Notes: generated by a model not told the origin, from the sequence alone. Positions 52,376 to 62,412 are shown, counted from the stretch's first letter. The stretch: DNA of 64,000 nucleotides from Desulfomarina profundi (GCF_019703855.1 NZ_AP024086.1:1-64000), one strand, 5' to 3'. Program-made: numbers and translations.

Positions 52376-52603
52376 TTAACTCGCATTTCTCATCAGTTCA
52401 GGCGGCGTTAGCTTCAAAATTTTCAACAGTAAATAATAGTGACCTATATTTGCTGTTGAAATATTGCAGAAGATGGCGTCGCCTGGGCTGACCTTGGGTG
52501 AACATTGTGTAAATTTTGGTCGATTACCGATAGCTGGCAAATTATTTGTATTCTACAGCTATTCTCAAAATTGACACAATATTCATGAGAAATGCGGGTT
52601 AAA
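52376..52603. repeat. Family B element, full-length copy 3
   Basis: About 228 bp, from TTAACTCGCATTTCTCATCAG to CATGAGAAATGCGGGTTAAA, aligning with copy 2 along its whole length. Just outside the left end is CTGATGAGAAATGC (52354-52367), an exact inverse of the left-end GCATTTCTCATCAG. Confidence 0.8.
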
Positions 52604-52757
52604 GCATGGCGAAAAGACTTGTGTGCATTGGTCTGATTGAGTATTACCGATAATGAATAATTGACGGAATCCTGATATACATTCTATCATTGGGGCAGGT
52701 TGGCAGGATTTAGCAATTGTGTTACCCGAAATAAATGTTTGACCTCAGAAAGGAAGT

Positions 52758-53821
52758 ATGAAAGCAATCAACTGGTTTTTTTCCATAGTCGATCAGAAAA
52801 ACTGCCCTCTGTACGAGGTCGGTGAAAAACTGGCCCTGTCTGAAAAAACACTCTCTTGCCCTGACGGGAAGGAGGTTTGCCTTATTCTGGTTCGAGACAT
52901 GACACAGTTGCTGTTTCAGTTACTTGATGAGGCATCCGGGGGGAACTGCCGGAAGATAAGGTTTTCAACTGTAGCGGTTGTACCGGTCTAATAAAATTTT
53001 CACCTTCCGGGGAGAAGGATTCAAAATCTTCTGCCACAAGTACGGAAGCGGTTGTCGGTTCTGTTCTCAAGACGATTTTTTCAAAAATCGGTGCCAGCCC
53101 GTTTCTCAAAGCGCTTCCTACCGATCAAATCGAAAAAATACTGTCACACTTCAGAGAAATAACTTTGATGGAAGGTGCGGTATTGATCCGGAAAGGAGAA
53201 CAAAATTTCAATTTATATCTTATCGTAGAGGGTGAGTTTCAGGTTGAGGATGATGCTGTTATCCTTGATGTCCTCAAGACAGGAGAGTTATGTGGTGAAA
53301 TGAGCTATCTCGGAGCGGATGTGGCTGTGTCTACCGTAAGAGCCGTGAAGAAGTCAAAGGTTCTGGCCATCGAGGGAGATGTTTTTGGTCGCCTTCTCGG
53401 GAACAATGGTTCTGTTCAGGCTTTTGTGGCAAAACTGCTTGCCGCGCGACTCAGAAAATCAAATGCTGCTCGGTCCCGGGACTTTGAATCATGTATGAGC
53501 GGGCGGCTGGATCAGATTGTGCCAGCGGAACTTTTTCAGATCTTCCATATGCACCAGAAAACCGGAGTATTGACGATGGAGTTGCCCGAAGGTGAGGGCA
53601 AGGTTGCTTTCCGTGAAGGCTGTCTGATAAATGCCAGGTATGCCGGGGAGAAGAATCAGGAGGCAATTTTCAAAATTCTCGGCGAAAACAAGGGGCTGTA
53701 CAGGTTTACCACTGGGCTGTCTCCCCGGGAGATGAAGGCAGCGGAAATCGGGGATTTCATGATGCTTCTGATGGAAGGGGTAAAAAGAGTTGATGAGGGT
53801 CTGGAAAATGAGGATTCATAA
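52758..53821 (+). CDS. Cyclic-nucleotide-binding plus DUF4388 signalling protein (read across one frameshift)
   Basis: About 354 residues when one G is added to GGGGGG at 52938-52943. N-terminus (NCPLYEVGEKLALSEKTLSC and, after the shift, VFNCSGCTGLIKF) is cysteine-rich and may bind metal. A cAMP-type effector domain follows (KILSHFREITLMEGAVLIRK, YLIVEGEFQVEDDAV, GELCGEMSYLG), then a DUF4388 domain (SGRLDQIVPAELFQIFHMHQ, GKVAFREGCLINARYAG). DUF4388 proteins are common in deltaproteobacteria with unknown targets. Monocistronic; upstream is the family B repeat, downstream the convergent HAD gene. Confidence 0.78.
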
Positions 53822-53923
53822 AAAAGTTTTTCTGATTACATACAAAACTCGACCTGATAAAAATGTCAAAACTCCAAACAGAATGAAGTTTTACCGGGAT
53901 TGAGGTGAAACGGTAACTGTTCA

Positions 53924-54555
53924 CTAACGTGAAACGTTATGGAAAGGTGGCAGGTCAAGAATCTCCATAAAAGATGACACGTGATATTTCCCGTTTAAGT
54001 CTGGATTTTTGAAAGCAATGAGATCCACATTACACGAAGCTGCATGCTGTTCATCTATGACAGAATCACCGATGAATAGTGCGTTGTCGGGGGACAATTG
54101 TAATAATTGAGAATTTCAAGCAGTGCATCCGGGGCAGGTTTCGGTTTGGTGGTATCGGCTGCTGTCATTACTTTGCCGAAATAGTGAGCAAGGCCATGGG
54201 ATTCGAGAAGAGGTCGCATTGTATTGGTGCGGTTGGTGGAAATGGCCAGAGCGTAATGTGGGCTGACCTGCTCGAGAAAAGGTATAAGGTCAGGCTCCAT
54301 GTTCATGTACCTGAGAAACGGTTCGTAGCTGATTCCCTGCCTGAATCTATGTACATCCGGGATTGAGACATTTTTATATTTCTTGAATATATGGAGAAGC
54401 GATTCATCAACACTGTGCATGTGTACAAAATCGACCTCTTCATCACTCATCTCACAACATTTGAACTCTTTCAAAAGGTAATTATAATATTTTCGGTTTG
54501 CCTCTTTCGAGTCAAACATCACGCCATCACAATCAAATATAATGAGTTTCAGCAT
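53924..54555 (-). CDS. HAD-family phosphatase, phosphoglycolate-phosphatase-like (read across one frameshift)
   Basis: About 210 residues after adding one base to the GGGGG run at 54089-54093. Seen: IFDCDGVMFDSKEANRKYY (nucleophile Asp), ALAISTNRTNTMRPL (motif II), KVMTAADTTKPKPAPDALL (motif III) and, after the shift, NALFIGDSVIDEQHAAS (motif IV). The C-terminus runs to TAG at 53924. Small-molecule phosphatase; substrate unknown. Third gene of a minus-strand unit with secDF and the YkgJ gene (16-base gap). Confidence 0.82.
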
Positions 54556-54571
54556 AGTCTGTTAAGATGGT

Positions 54572-55303
54572 TTAGGAGGAATAAAGTTCCTTTTGAAGAA
54601 AGTCTATGGAGAAGAGCAGGAGCTTTTCATCATCCTGCAGGTCGTTTTTTTCAGTTGCTGTGAGTGTGTTTGTGTATATTCTGCCTGAAAAAAGCTGTTC
54701 CCTGAACGTATCAAGATCGTACAGGGCCAGAATAAAGAGTTCTACCTGACGCTGTGATGGTTGGTAACCATTGCGGACAGCATCATGCTGCAGAATACAG
54801 GCGATAGCATCATTAAACCTGTTGTATTTGAGAAGCCCCTGCTCCCGACTGTAACTGATGGGTGTCTGTTTGTGATTTTCCTCAAAACCCCGGCAGTGTT
54901 TTTCCTTCATGAGGACATGAAATTCCTCGATCCCCTCGCTGTTACGTATAACTGCCCTGCCAAGCGGATAAGCTCGGCAGGCGGATGGGCGATGCCCATA
55001 TATTGAACAGCCTTTTTTGGTGATAAAAACGCAGCTGGCTCGACCGTCATCAACCATGGTCAGGTAGAACTTCGGGAAGGGTTCTCCGGGATCGTGTTCC
55101 ATGAGAATATACTGATCCAGTAATTTCCTGGAAGACATGCCGGTCCCCTTACGCAGGCGCAATACATCGTAGGGTGTGAGTGCCAGCTCCAGCATTCTGC
55201 AGCAGTCGGTAAAACAGGAAACTCCCTTGTGACAGGAAAATGAAAAATCTGTTTCTTTGGTGATTCGTGTTACAAATTCCGGGAGTTGCCTGTCGGTTAT
55301 CAT
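54572..55303 (-). CDS. YkgJ family cysteine-cluster protein (UPF0153)
   Basis: 243 residues. The cysteine cluster is SCHKGVSCFTDCCRMLELAL, with later CVFITKKGCSIYGHRPSACR and KEKHCRGFEEN, which fits the Zn/Fe-chelating YkgJ pattern. Function unknown in the family. It starts 9 bases downstream of secDF on the minus strand and is followed by the HAD gene, so the three are probably co-transcribed. Confidence 0.85.
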   Translation of the reverse strand: MITDRQLPEFVTRITKETDFSFSCHKGVSCFTDCCRMLELALTPYDVLRLRKGTGMSSRKLLDQYILMEHDPGEPFPKFYLTMVDDGRASCVFITKKGCSIYGHRPSACRAYPLGRAVIRNSEGIEEFHVLMKEKHCRGFEENHKQTPISYSREQGLLKYNRFNDAIACILQHDAVRNGYQPSQRQVELFILALYDLDTFREQLFSGRIYTNTLTATEKNDLQDDEKLLLFSIDFLQKELYSS

Positions 55304-55312
55304 GATTAAAAT

Positions 55313-57886
55313 TTATGCTTTTTGGGGCTTCCAGAGAGTGAGCAGCGGGCTTGCGATGAAAATTGAGGAATATGTTCCCACTACTATACCTGTAAGCAGC
55401 GCAAATGAAAAATCATGGATTACAGATCCACCCATGAGAAAAAGTGCCAGTAATGTCAGGGCGGATGTAAGCGAGGTTACAACCGTACGACTGAGCACCT
55501 GATTGATACTGTCATTAATGGTGGAGGTTAGATCCCTGGCACCTGTTTTACGCATATTTTCCCTTATCCTGTCAAAAACGACCACCGAGTCATTGAGTGA
55601 ATAACCGGCAAGAGTCAGGAGAGCGGTTACAATAAGCAGGGTAATTTCAACATTCATAAGCCAACAGATACCTAGAACCACCAGAACGTCATGGAAGGTG
55701 GCGATTGCTGCGGCAAGACCAAAACGGATGTCAAAACGCATGGCCAGGTAAATGATAACTCCGGCAAGAGAAATAATGATAGCCTGAATGGCTTTGTTTC
55801 GCAGGACAGCACTGACTGAGGACCCGATTTCAGACTGGCTTTCCAGGACAAAATGCTTATCGGCAAGATGTTCTGTTTTTGAGAGAATATTGCCAACAGT
55901 TTCACTGAGATTGCCAACTACTTTTTCTGATTTCTTGATTTTGACGATCAGGCGGTGTTCATTTTCAACTTCTTGAAGGTTGACATTTCTCATACCGTTG
56001 TCAGCAAAAGCCTTTCTCACCTCACCCATTTTGAATTCCTGGCTTGCCTTGTACTGGAGAAGGGATCCACCTGAAAAATCAACGCCCATATTGGCTTTGC
56101 CTCTGGCGATCTGGATAAAGGCAATCAGTCCGATGGTCACAAGAACTGCAGAAAGAGTATAAGTGATATTCTTGATTTTCAGATAATCCAGATTCGGCCG
56201 TTTGGAAAACTGGAGAAAATTCAGTTTTTTAATGGGCCTGATGGCGTTGACTGTATCAAACATGAGCCGTGAATAGAACAATGCGGCAAAGAGGTTGAAG
56301 ATAATACCCAGGGAAAGAGTGATGGCAAAACCTTTGATTGGGCCGGTTCCGAACATGAACAGGGCCATAGCTGTGATAAGGGTGGTAACCTGGGAGTCAA
56401 CAATGGTGAGAAATGCCTTGCCAAAGCCCGCATCAATACTTGAGCGTACCGATTTCCCCAGGGCATACTCCTCCCGCATTCGTTCAAAGATGAGGACATT
56501 GGCATCAACCGCCATGCCTATCGAAAGCACAATACCTGCGATACCCGGCAGGGTAAGAGTGGCATTGAGGATTGCCAGACCTGTGAATAAGAGAAGAATA
56601 TTGAGGATCAGAGCACTGTTGGCAATCAGTCCTGAGGTCCTGTAGTAGATCATCATGAAACCGAGAACAAGAATGGAGCCGAACAGGCCGGAATAGATTC
56701 CCTTGGTGATGGAATCCTGGCCGAGGCTGGCTCCAACCGTCATATTCTGTATGATATCAACGGGAGCAGGCAGGGCGCCAACCCTGAGCACAATAGCAAG
56801 ATCTGCAGCCTCTTCATGGGTAAAACTCCCTGAAATCTGGGCCGATCCTCCAAGAATACGCTCTCTGATAACAGGAGCCGAACGGACTATTTCGTCAAGG
56901 ACTATTGCCATTCTTCTGCCCACATTTTTTTCCGTGAGGGTGGCAAAGACCTTGCCTCCCCGACCTGTCATATCAAGGCTGACATATGGCTCATTGAAGG
57001 TGCCGCCGATTCTGACCTGGGCATCCTTGATCATTTCTCCGGTCATGAGAGTTTTATTTTCCAGAAGCAGTGGAGTCATCATCTCCCTGCCGGTTTTTTT
57101 ATCTATATTTTTCTCAAAATGAATGGAAGTGTTTTCAGGCAGTCTTCCCTGGAGGGCACGATTCAGTTTCAGGATTGACTCGCCATCCTTCCATTTGCCC
57201 GAGGCGCGAACCTGGTCCACCAGCTGTTTCAGGTTAAGTCCTGCGCTTTCCGCTACGAGTTTGAACTCAAGCTGGGCAGTATCGCCAAGAAGTTTCAGGG
57301 CGCGCTTCGGATCTTTTACCCCCGGCAGCTGAATGACAATTTCATCATCTCCCTGTCGAATAATCACGGGCTCAGCCACACCAAACTGGTCAATCCTGTT
57401 TCGGAGGATTTCCAGGGATTGTTCCACTGCGTGGGTTTTTATATAATCCTTTTTCTCCTGCTTCAGGGTGAGAAAAATCCGTGGAAAACTCCCTTCCTTC
57501 GTTTCTATACGAGGGGAAATATCCGGAAAGTCCTCGGCAATGATAGTCTTGACCTGTTCCAATGCTCCGCTGTTTGGCAGAGTGAAGATAATAGTATCGG
57601 AAGATGGGGATGATGTTCTGACAGCACTGATTGACTGTTCTGCCAGGGTGTCTTTCAGATCACCGGCTGCAAATTCAAGGGCATTTTCTTCGGCTTTTTT
57701 CAGGTTCACCTTGAGGATCAGGTGCATGCCTCCCTGCAGATCAAGACCGAGTCGCAGTCCTTCCGGCGCCATATAGGTTTTCCACCATGTTGGTGTTTGA
57801 GGATAGAATGACGGGACAATTGTAATAATTGCCAGAAGGAGAACCGAAGCCAGAAAAGCAAGTTTTACTTTAAGTAGAGTGTTCAT
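55313..57886 (-). CDS. secDF: Fused protein translocase SecD-SecF
   Basis: About 857 residues from ATG 57886; the frame extends to 58012 without family sequence. Membrane partner of SecYEG that uses the proton-motive force in export. SecD half: one N-terminal membrane helix, LRLGLDLQGGMHLILKVN, large periplasmic domain, IALRIGSLPAPV-type segment (IVLRVGALPAPVDIIQN) and GIVLSIGMAVDANVLIFERM. SecF half: GVDFSGGSLLQYKASQEF, TLAGYSLNDSVVVFDRIREN. Fusion of D and F occurs in various bacteria. No yajC upstream; larB follows on the same strand upstream after 189 bases. Confidence 0.93.
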   Translation of the reverse strand: MNTLLKVKLAFLASVLLLAIITIVPSFYPQTPTWWKTYMAPEGLRLGLDLQGGMHLILKVNLKKAEENALEFAAGDLKDTLAEQSISAVRTSSPSSDTIIFTLPNSGALEQVKTIIAEDFPDISPRIETKEGSFPRIFLTLKQEKKDYIKTHAVEQSLEILRNRIDQFGVAEPVIIRQGDDEIVIQLPGVKDPKRALKLLGDTAQLEFKLVAESAGLNLKQLVDQVRASGKWKDGESILKLNRALQGRLPENTSIHFEKNIDKKTGREMMTPLLLENKTLMTGEMIKDAQVRIGGTFNEPYVSLDMTGRGGKVFATLTEKNVGRRMAIVLDEIVRSAPVIRERILGGSAQISGSFTHEEAADLAIVLRVGALPAPVDIIQNMTVGASLGQDSITKGIYSGLFGSILVLGFMMIYYRTSGLIANSALILNILLLFTGLAILNATLTLPGIAGIVLSIGMAVDANVLIFERMREEYALGKSVRSSIDAGFGKAFLTIVDSQVTTLITAMALFMFGTGPIKGFAITLSLGIIFNLFAALFYSRLMFDTVNAIRPIKKLNFLQFSKRPNLDYLKIKNITYTLSAVLVTIGLIAFIQIARGKANMGVDFSGGSLLQYKASQEFKMGEVRKAFADNGMRNVNLQEVENEHRLIVKIKKSEKVVGNLSETVGNILSKTEHLADKHFVLESQSEIGSSVSAVLRNKAIQAIIISLAGVIIYLAMRFDIRFGLAAAIATFHDVLVVLGICWLMNVEITLLIVTALLTLAGYSLNDSVVVFDRIRENMRKTGARDLTSTINDSINQVLSRTVVTSLTSALTLLALFLMGGSVIHDFSFALLTGIVVGTYSSIFIASPLLTLWKPQKA

Positions 57887-58075
57887 GATACCCCTGAAGG
57901 TAGGTATAAGTGGAAAAGTAGAAAAATAATTAATCGTTGTAGCTATGTCAAACTCAGCGATTATAACGCAATAACTGAATCTTGCAATACTCTGCCCGTC
58001 AAATTTTCCCATCCTCCCTTAAATTTGTTTCAACGGAGGCTCCAAGACTGTGGTTTTACGGGAGTTGTGCCGTTA

Positions 58076-58828
58076 TTAAATTCTGTTGATTGCCTCGGCC
58101 ATGCAGGCAGCCCCGAATCCATTATCGATATTGACAACAGCAACTCCCGGCGCACAGCTGTTGAGCATACCAAGCAGGGCTGCAATTCCGCTAAAGCTGG
58201 CGCCATAGCCGATGGACGTAGGAACAGCAATGACAGGACGGCTGACCAGGCCGCCGATAACACTTGGGAGCGCGCCTTCCATGCCCGCGGCAACAATGAT
58301 AACTTCAGCAGCGCTGAGCAGGGAACTGTGATTAAGAATCCGGTGCAGGCCAGCCACACCGGCATCGTAGAGGGTTTTTACAGGGTGCCCCAGGGTTGAG
58401 AGGGTTATCCGGGCTTCCTCGGCGACAGGAATGTCTGATGTTCCTGCGCTGATTATTGCCGTATATCCTCTGTAGTTGTCCGGAGATTCACGCTGTTCAT
58501 TACAGGTCAGCATGTGGGCTTCCTGATAGTAGGTGAGTGATGGGAGAGCTTCTGTGACTATGGCCGCTTTCTCTTCATTCACTCTTGTTGCCAACAGAAT
58601 TGTATTCTGTTTGAGAAAGGCGGAAGCGATGGAGATAATCTGCTCCGGTGTTTTTCCAGCACCGAAAATGACTTCAGGGATACCTGTTCGCAGGGTGCGT
58701 TGGTGGTCAAGGCATGCATTATCAAGGGTTTCTGCAGGAAATGTACTGAGCCTGTTGACTGTCTCTTCCAGTGAAAGAGTACCGTTTTTCAGGTCTGTCA
58801 GGAGGGTTGTCAAGATTTGTCTGTTCAT
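58076..58828 (-). CDS. larB: Nickel-pincer cofactor biosynthesis protein LarB
   Basis: 250 residues from ATG 58828. LarB carboxylates and hydrolyses nicotinic acid adenine dinucleotide to start the pincer cofactor of lactate racemase. Seen: IPEVIFGAGKTPEQIISIAS, AIISAGTSDIPVAEEARI, DAGVAGLHRI, VIIVAAGMEGALPSVIGGLV and PTSIGYGASFSGIAALLGML, the AIR-carboxylase-like core. larC, larE and larA are not in the window. An upstream TTG extends the frame to 58936 but lacks family sequence. Confidence 0.92.
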   Translation of the reverse strand: MNRQILTTLLTDLKNGTLSLEETVNRLSTFPAETLDNACLDHQRTLRTGIPEVIFGAGKTPEQIISIASAFLKQNTILLATRVNEEKAAIVTEALPSLTYYQEAHMLTCNEQRESPDNYRGYTAIISAGTSDIPVAEEARITLSTLGHPVKTLYDAGVAGLHRILNHSSLLSAAEVIIVAAGMEGALPSVIGGLVSRPVIAVPTSIGYGASFSGIAALLGMLNSCAPGVAVVNIDNGFGAACMAEAINRI

Positions 58829-58939
58829 GGTTGGTTTATCGCACTGTATTGATAGATTTCCACAGTTTTTACTTAAACGAGTTAAAGGAGCTTGCGAAAA
58901 TGGAAGCCTGAAAGTAGATTTCAAGGGTACTCCCAATCA

Positions 58940-59104
58940 TGATGGACTCGTAAAAACTCCGATCTACTGCGTTGTGGGGTGATCGTGTAATGCTCGACGT
59001 ACTCTATGTACGCCTGCGCTTACACGACACCGCCACGCCTTGTATATCGAAGTTTTTTTTCAGAGTCCATCTGAGAACGTTGAACGACTTTTTACGAGAT
59101 CATC
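58940..59104. repeat. Family A repeat, copy 3
   Basis: Almost identical to copies at 19699 and 45370, from TGATGGACTCGTAAAAACTCC to TTTTTACGAGATCATC, with a longer T run (8 T) inside. Lies between divergent larB and the NIL-ferredoxin gene. Confidence 0.85.
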
Positions 59105-59138
59105 AATCATTATTATTTTATTATTTAAAGAGGTCAGT

Positions 59139-59585
59139 GTGTTTACGCAAATATATTTACTCCGTTTCCCGAAAGATACTTCCGACCAGCCTTTTGTTTA
59201 CAGGCTGGTCAAGGAATATGATATTGAGTTTAATATTCTCAAGGCTGATATCCTGCTGCAGAGAGAAGGGGTTATGATTATTGAGTTGAAGGGCAGCAGT
59301 AAAAGCAATGTCAAGGCCGGCCTTGATTACCTGAGGAAAATGGGAATCAAGATTGAACGACTGGCAGCACGTATCCGTCGGGATGATGGAAAATGCTTCC
59401 AGTGCGGTGCCTGTACGGCGGTATGCACTCCCGGTGCCCTTTACATAAAACGTCCTGAAATGGAAGTGATTTTCGATGCCGAAAAATGTACTGGTTGCAG
59501 TCTCTGCGTCTCTCTATGTCCGGTCAGGGCCATGGAGGTATCCCTGGGGGAAGACTGGGTACTGTTTGAGGCCTTTAAGGTCTGA
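59139..59585 (+). CDS. NIL-domain ferredoxin
   Basis: 148 residues from GTG 59139 with AGAGG upstream; the frame is open from 59040 only because of the repeat. The NIL domain comes first (QIYLLRFPKDTSDQPFVYRL, IIELKGSSKSNVKAGLDYLR), then two [4Fe-4S] motifs CFQCGACTAVCTPGAL and CTGCSLCVSLCPVRA. Such proteins occur near methionine or sulfur metabolism genes in sulfate reducers; the NIL domain may sense or bind a small ligand. No obvious operon partner here. Role unknown. Confidence 0.85.
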   Translation: MFTQIYLLRFPKDTSDQPFVYRLVKEYDIEFNILKADILLQREGVMIIELKGSSKSNVKAGLDYLRKMGIKIERLAARIRRDDGKCFQCGACTAVCTPGALYIKRPEMEVIFDAEKCTGCSLCVSLCPVRAMEVSLGEDWVLFEAFKV

Positions 59586-59641
59586 TCGTTCTATCGGCAA
59601 TCCTGAAGAAGAAACATCAAGGATGAACTTGTGAGATTAAG

Positions 59642-59671
59642 AAAAAGGACCACATGATTGTCACCTTTTTT
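59642..59671. terminator. A/T-flanked hairpin between convergent genes
   Basis: AAAAAGGACCAC and GTCACCTTTTTT form an imperfect stem between the NIL-ferredoxin and bamD stops and would serve both strands. Confidence 0.5.
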
Positions 59672-59678
59672 CAACGAC

Positions 59679-60491
59679 TCAATGCTTGAATTCCTCCGCC
59701 GCAGTGTCTGCTTCATCATTGGCAAAAAATGACCAGTCGGGCAAATCGATTTTCGGGAACCATTTTGTCAACTGAGATCTGGGTGGGTCCCCTGCCTCAA
59801 TTCTTGCCAGAAGTTTTTTTGCTTTATCTGTTATTGACGTATTCGGGTACATGTTCAGAATATATTTAAGACGAATTTCGGCCTGATTGTATTTTTCCGT
59901 TCTGACATAATATTCCGCTACAAAAAATTCATGGTTTGCCAGAAACTCCGTTGCTGAAGCAATAAGAGATTTTGCCTCTTCAGTATAGGGTGATTCGGGA
60001 TAGGCCTTGAGCAGCTGTTTAAACAGTTCAATCGCTTCAACGGCACCCGAGGTATCCCTGTCAATTCTGTCAATACGTTTGTAGTTGCACATGGCTTTCT
60101 GGAACATGACATAGGGAATAGACTCGTTGGTCGGATGGTGATTTTCAAATTCTTCATACAGCAGCAGTGCTTCCTGGTAGCGGCCCAGATGATAGCTGCA
60201 GTCGGCAGCTTTCAGTTCTGCAAGGGTGGCTTCCGGGCTGAAAGGATATCTGTTGAGTATTTCTTCGAAAAATTCTATTGCTGTGAAATATTTTCCGACG
60301 TTGTAATCGTCCATACCTTTTATGGCAAGGCTTTTGGACGGAAGGTCCTGCGGTTCTTCCACCGGTGTATCAGAGATAAAATCAAAGGTGGATTTCAGCT
60401 CGGCACATCCGGCGAGCAGAATAGCTGCCAGACAGGCGAAAACGAAAAGATGAAACAGCCTGACGTACCGTGTTTTTTTTATTCTCTCCAT
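59679..60491 (-). CDS. bamD: Outer membrane assembly lipoprotein BamD
   Basis: 270 residues. Signal peptide and lipobox CLAAILLAGCAE, so a lipoprotein. TPR repeats follow: GKYFTAIEFFEEILNRYPFS, GRYQEALLLYEEFENHHPT, SGAVEAIELFKQLLKAYPES and RTEKYNQAEIRLKYILNMYP. Core subunit of the BAM complex in the outer membrane. Convergent with the NIL-ferredoxin gene; trxB lies upstream on the same strand, 83 bases away. Confidence 0.92.
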   Translation of the reverse strand: MERIKKTRYVRLFHLFVFACLAAILLAGCAELKSTFDFISDTPVEEPQDLPSKSLAIKGMDDYNVGKYFTAIEFFEEILNRYPFSPEATLAELKAADCSYHLGRYQEALLLYEEFENHHPTNESIPYVMFQKAMCNYKRIDRIDRDTSGAVEAIELFKQLLKAYPESPYTEEAKSLIASATEFLANHEFFVAEYYVRTEKYNQAEIRLKYILNMYPNTSITDKAKKLLARIEAGDPPRSQLTKWFPKIDLPDWSFFANDEADTAAEEFKH

Positions 60492-60574
60492 GGTATATTC
60501 TCGTCATATGAAAGTCAGAACCGCCGGGATGCTAAGCAGTTCTGATCGGATTTGCACTGATACACAACCGCAGT

Positions 60575-61521
60575 TTATTTCAGGTTGTTGAGATATTTTT
60601 CCGCTGCCAGTACTGCAACTGCGCCCTCCCCGGCACCATTGACAATCTGGCGGACATCTTTACTGCAGATATCTCCAGCGGCCATTACTCCCGGAACGGC
60701 GGTACGGGATTCTATGTCTGTCGGAATAAACCCCCATTTGTCAGCCTTGAGAAGGTCCAGGGGGAGAACTTCATTATTGGGGGTGACTCCAATCAGGACA
60801 AAGACTCCCTCTACCTCCAGGGTGGATGTGGAACCATCTTTATTGAGAAGCTGGAGTTTTTCAACGCCGTTTTCTCCTTCAATTGCGGTGACCTGTGAGT
60901 TCCAGATAAAATCTATTTTTTCATTGGCAAAAGCAGTTTCCTGGACAATTTTGGTTGCCCGCAGCTCGTCCCTTCTGTGGATTACGGTAACACGACTGGC
61001 GAATTTAGTGAGATAATCAGCTTCCTGGACAGCAGTATTTCCACCACCAATTACAGCCACATGCATGTTCCTGTAAAAAGGTGCATCACATGTACCGCAA
61101 TAGGAGACACCTTTGCCACGCAACTCGTGTTCACCGGGAACGCCCAGGGTATTGGCACTGGCTCCGGTACACAGGATAAGAGAGTCACAACTGACAGTCC
61201 TGTCTCCGGTGAGATGGAGAATCTTTTTCTTTTCATCACTTAAGTCAACCCTGGTGACTTCTTCGGTCATGATATTGAGGTCGAAACGTTTGGCGTGCTG
61301 GGTCATTTTTTCCACCAGGTCAAATCCGGATATTCCCTCAGGAAATCCCGGGTAATTGTCAACCCAGTCAGTGAGAAGAACCTGCCCTCCCGGAGAGCCT
61401 TTTTCGATCAGCACATGATCAAGTCTTGCCCGCGCAGCATAGAGTCCGGCAGAGAGTCCGGCAGGTCCGCCCCCAGTATAACAAGCTCGTAATGGTCTTT
61501 TTCTTTCATCTGTGCATCCAT
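60575..61521 (-). CDS. trxB: Thioredoxin-disulfide reductase (read across one frameshift)
   Basis: About 315 residues when one base is added to the CCCCC run at 61470-61474, which joins ELVILGGGPAGLSAGLYAAR to the rest. Seen: GVSYCGTCDAPFYRN (redox CxxC), VAVIGGGNTAVQEADYL (NADPH site) and PGVMAAGDICSKDVRQIVNG. Start at ATG 61521. Reduces TrxA with NADPH. The trxA gene lies just upstream with a terminator between them. Confidence 0.93.
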
Positions 61522-61540
61522 ATGTTTGGGATATAAACAG

Positions 61541-61590
61541 AAAAATGGCTGCCTGTTTCGTTACAGTTGCAGTGTAAGAAACAGACAGCC
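61541..61590 (-). terminator. Rho-independent terminator of trxA
   Basis: On the minus strand GGCTGTCTGTTTC (61590-61578) pairs with GAAACAGGCAGCC (61559-61547) with one mismatch, followed by A then five T. It separates trxA from trxB. Confidence 0.75.
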
Positions 61591-61604
61591 AGAATCGGAA
61601 TGGA

Positions 61605-61931
61605 TCAACCGGCTTTATTTATAAGGTCAACCAGCTGAGATTTTCCTACTGACCCCGTGATCTGGTCAACTACTTCTCCGTCCTTGAAAAGAATGAGGGT
61701 GGGAATGGCGCGAATGCCGAATTTTCCAGGCGTGACGGGGTTGTCGTCTACATTCATTTTTGCGATAGTGATTTTTCCGTCGTATTCTTCTGCCAGGTCC
61801 TCGATCACCGGCCCAATTGCCTTGCAGGGGCCGCACCAGGGAGCCCAGAAATCCACGAGGGTTGGTTGTTCTGATTTTACTGTAGCATCAAACTCCGCAT
61901 CGTTTAACTGCAGAACCTTATCGCTGGCCAT
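61605..61931 (-). CDS. trxA: Thioredoxin
   Basis: 108 residues from ATG 61931; an upstream ATG adds two residues. Active site WAPWCGPCKAIGPV with VDDNPVTPGKFGIRAIPTLI, the cis-proline after Ile. Small redox protein reduced by TrxB. The encoded redox pair trxA/trxB is adjacent and co-oriented. Confidence 0.96.
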   Translation of the reverse strand: MASDKVLQLNDAEFDATVKSEQPTLVDFWAPWCGPCKAIGPVIEDLAEEYDGKITIAKMNVDDNPVTPGKFGIRAIPTLILFKDGEVVDQITGSVGKSQLVDLINKAG

Positions 61932-62170
61932 GAGCATCTCCTTTGAGTTGGAATCATATATAGTGTTATGAACCGGAAAACGGCAATCTGCATATACTTT
62001 TTCGCCAGTTTACATGGTGCTCATTTTGCTGACAAGGAAAAACAGTTTTGCCAAATGAATTGTTCCGGTTTCTGTCGGTCCGGCCGTGTTCATAACAATT
62101 CTTTCTGTGCTTCTGTATATTGTGCATAAATACGAAAAAATCAAGGGTTCAATATGGAGCTTTTTTCTGA

Positions 62171-62270
62171 TAAACCGGCATGACCGGACCTGATGGCTCA
62201 ACTGCAACAGGCAAATGAAAATCCGACTGCGGCGATTCGACTTTCAGCAGCAGGATTTTCAGAAAAAAAG
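62171..62270. repeat. Family E repeat-like segment, copy 3
   Basis: ACCGGCATGACCGGACCTGATGGCTCAACTGCAACAGGCAAATGAAAATCC (62175-62225) is the best match to the copies at 7908 and 31944. It lies in the 593-base gap upstream of hemL, together with the family F copy. Confidence 0.4.
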
Positions 62271-62339
62271 ATATTTGCCTGCAGTTGTTATGCAGGAATG
62301 GGGTGACAGGAAAACAGCCTCCATGCTATATTGCTCTCC

Positions 62340-62412
62340 AGCCCGCATTTTTCAGCAATCGCATCGCTTTCATCGTTCGTTGTGGCCGTGATCCATAATT
62401 TGGTCCAGCTAT
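62340..62412 (-). repeat. Family F segment, copy 2 (coding-like WITATTNDES peptide)
   Basis: Minus-strand frame 62476-62288 encodes QHSWTKLWITATTNDESDAI, matching the copy at 3740. No known family, and no complete gene is evident. The remaining bases of the gap to hemL have no recognised feature. Confidence 0.45.
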
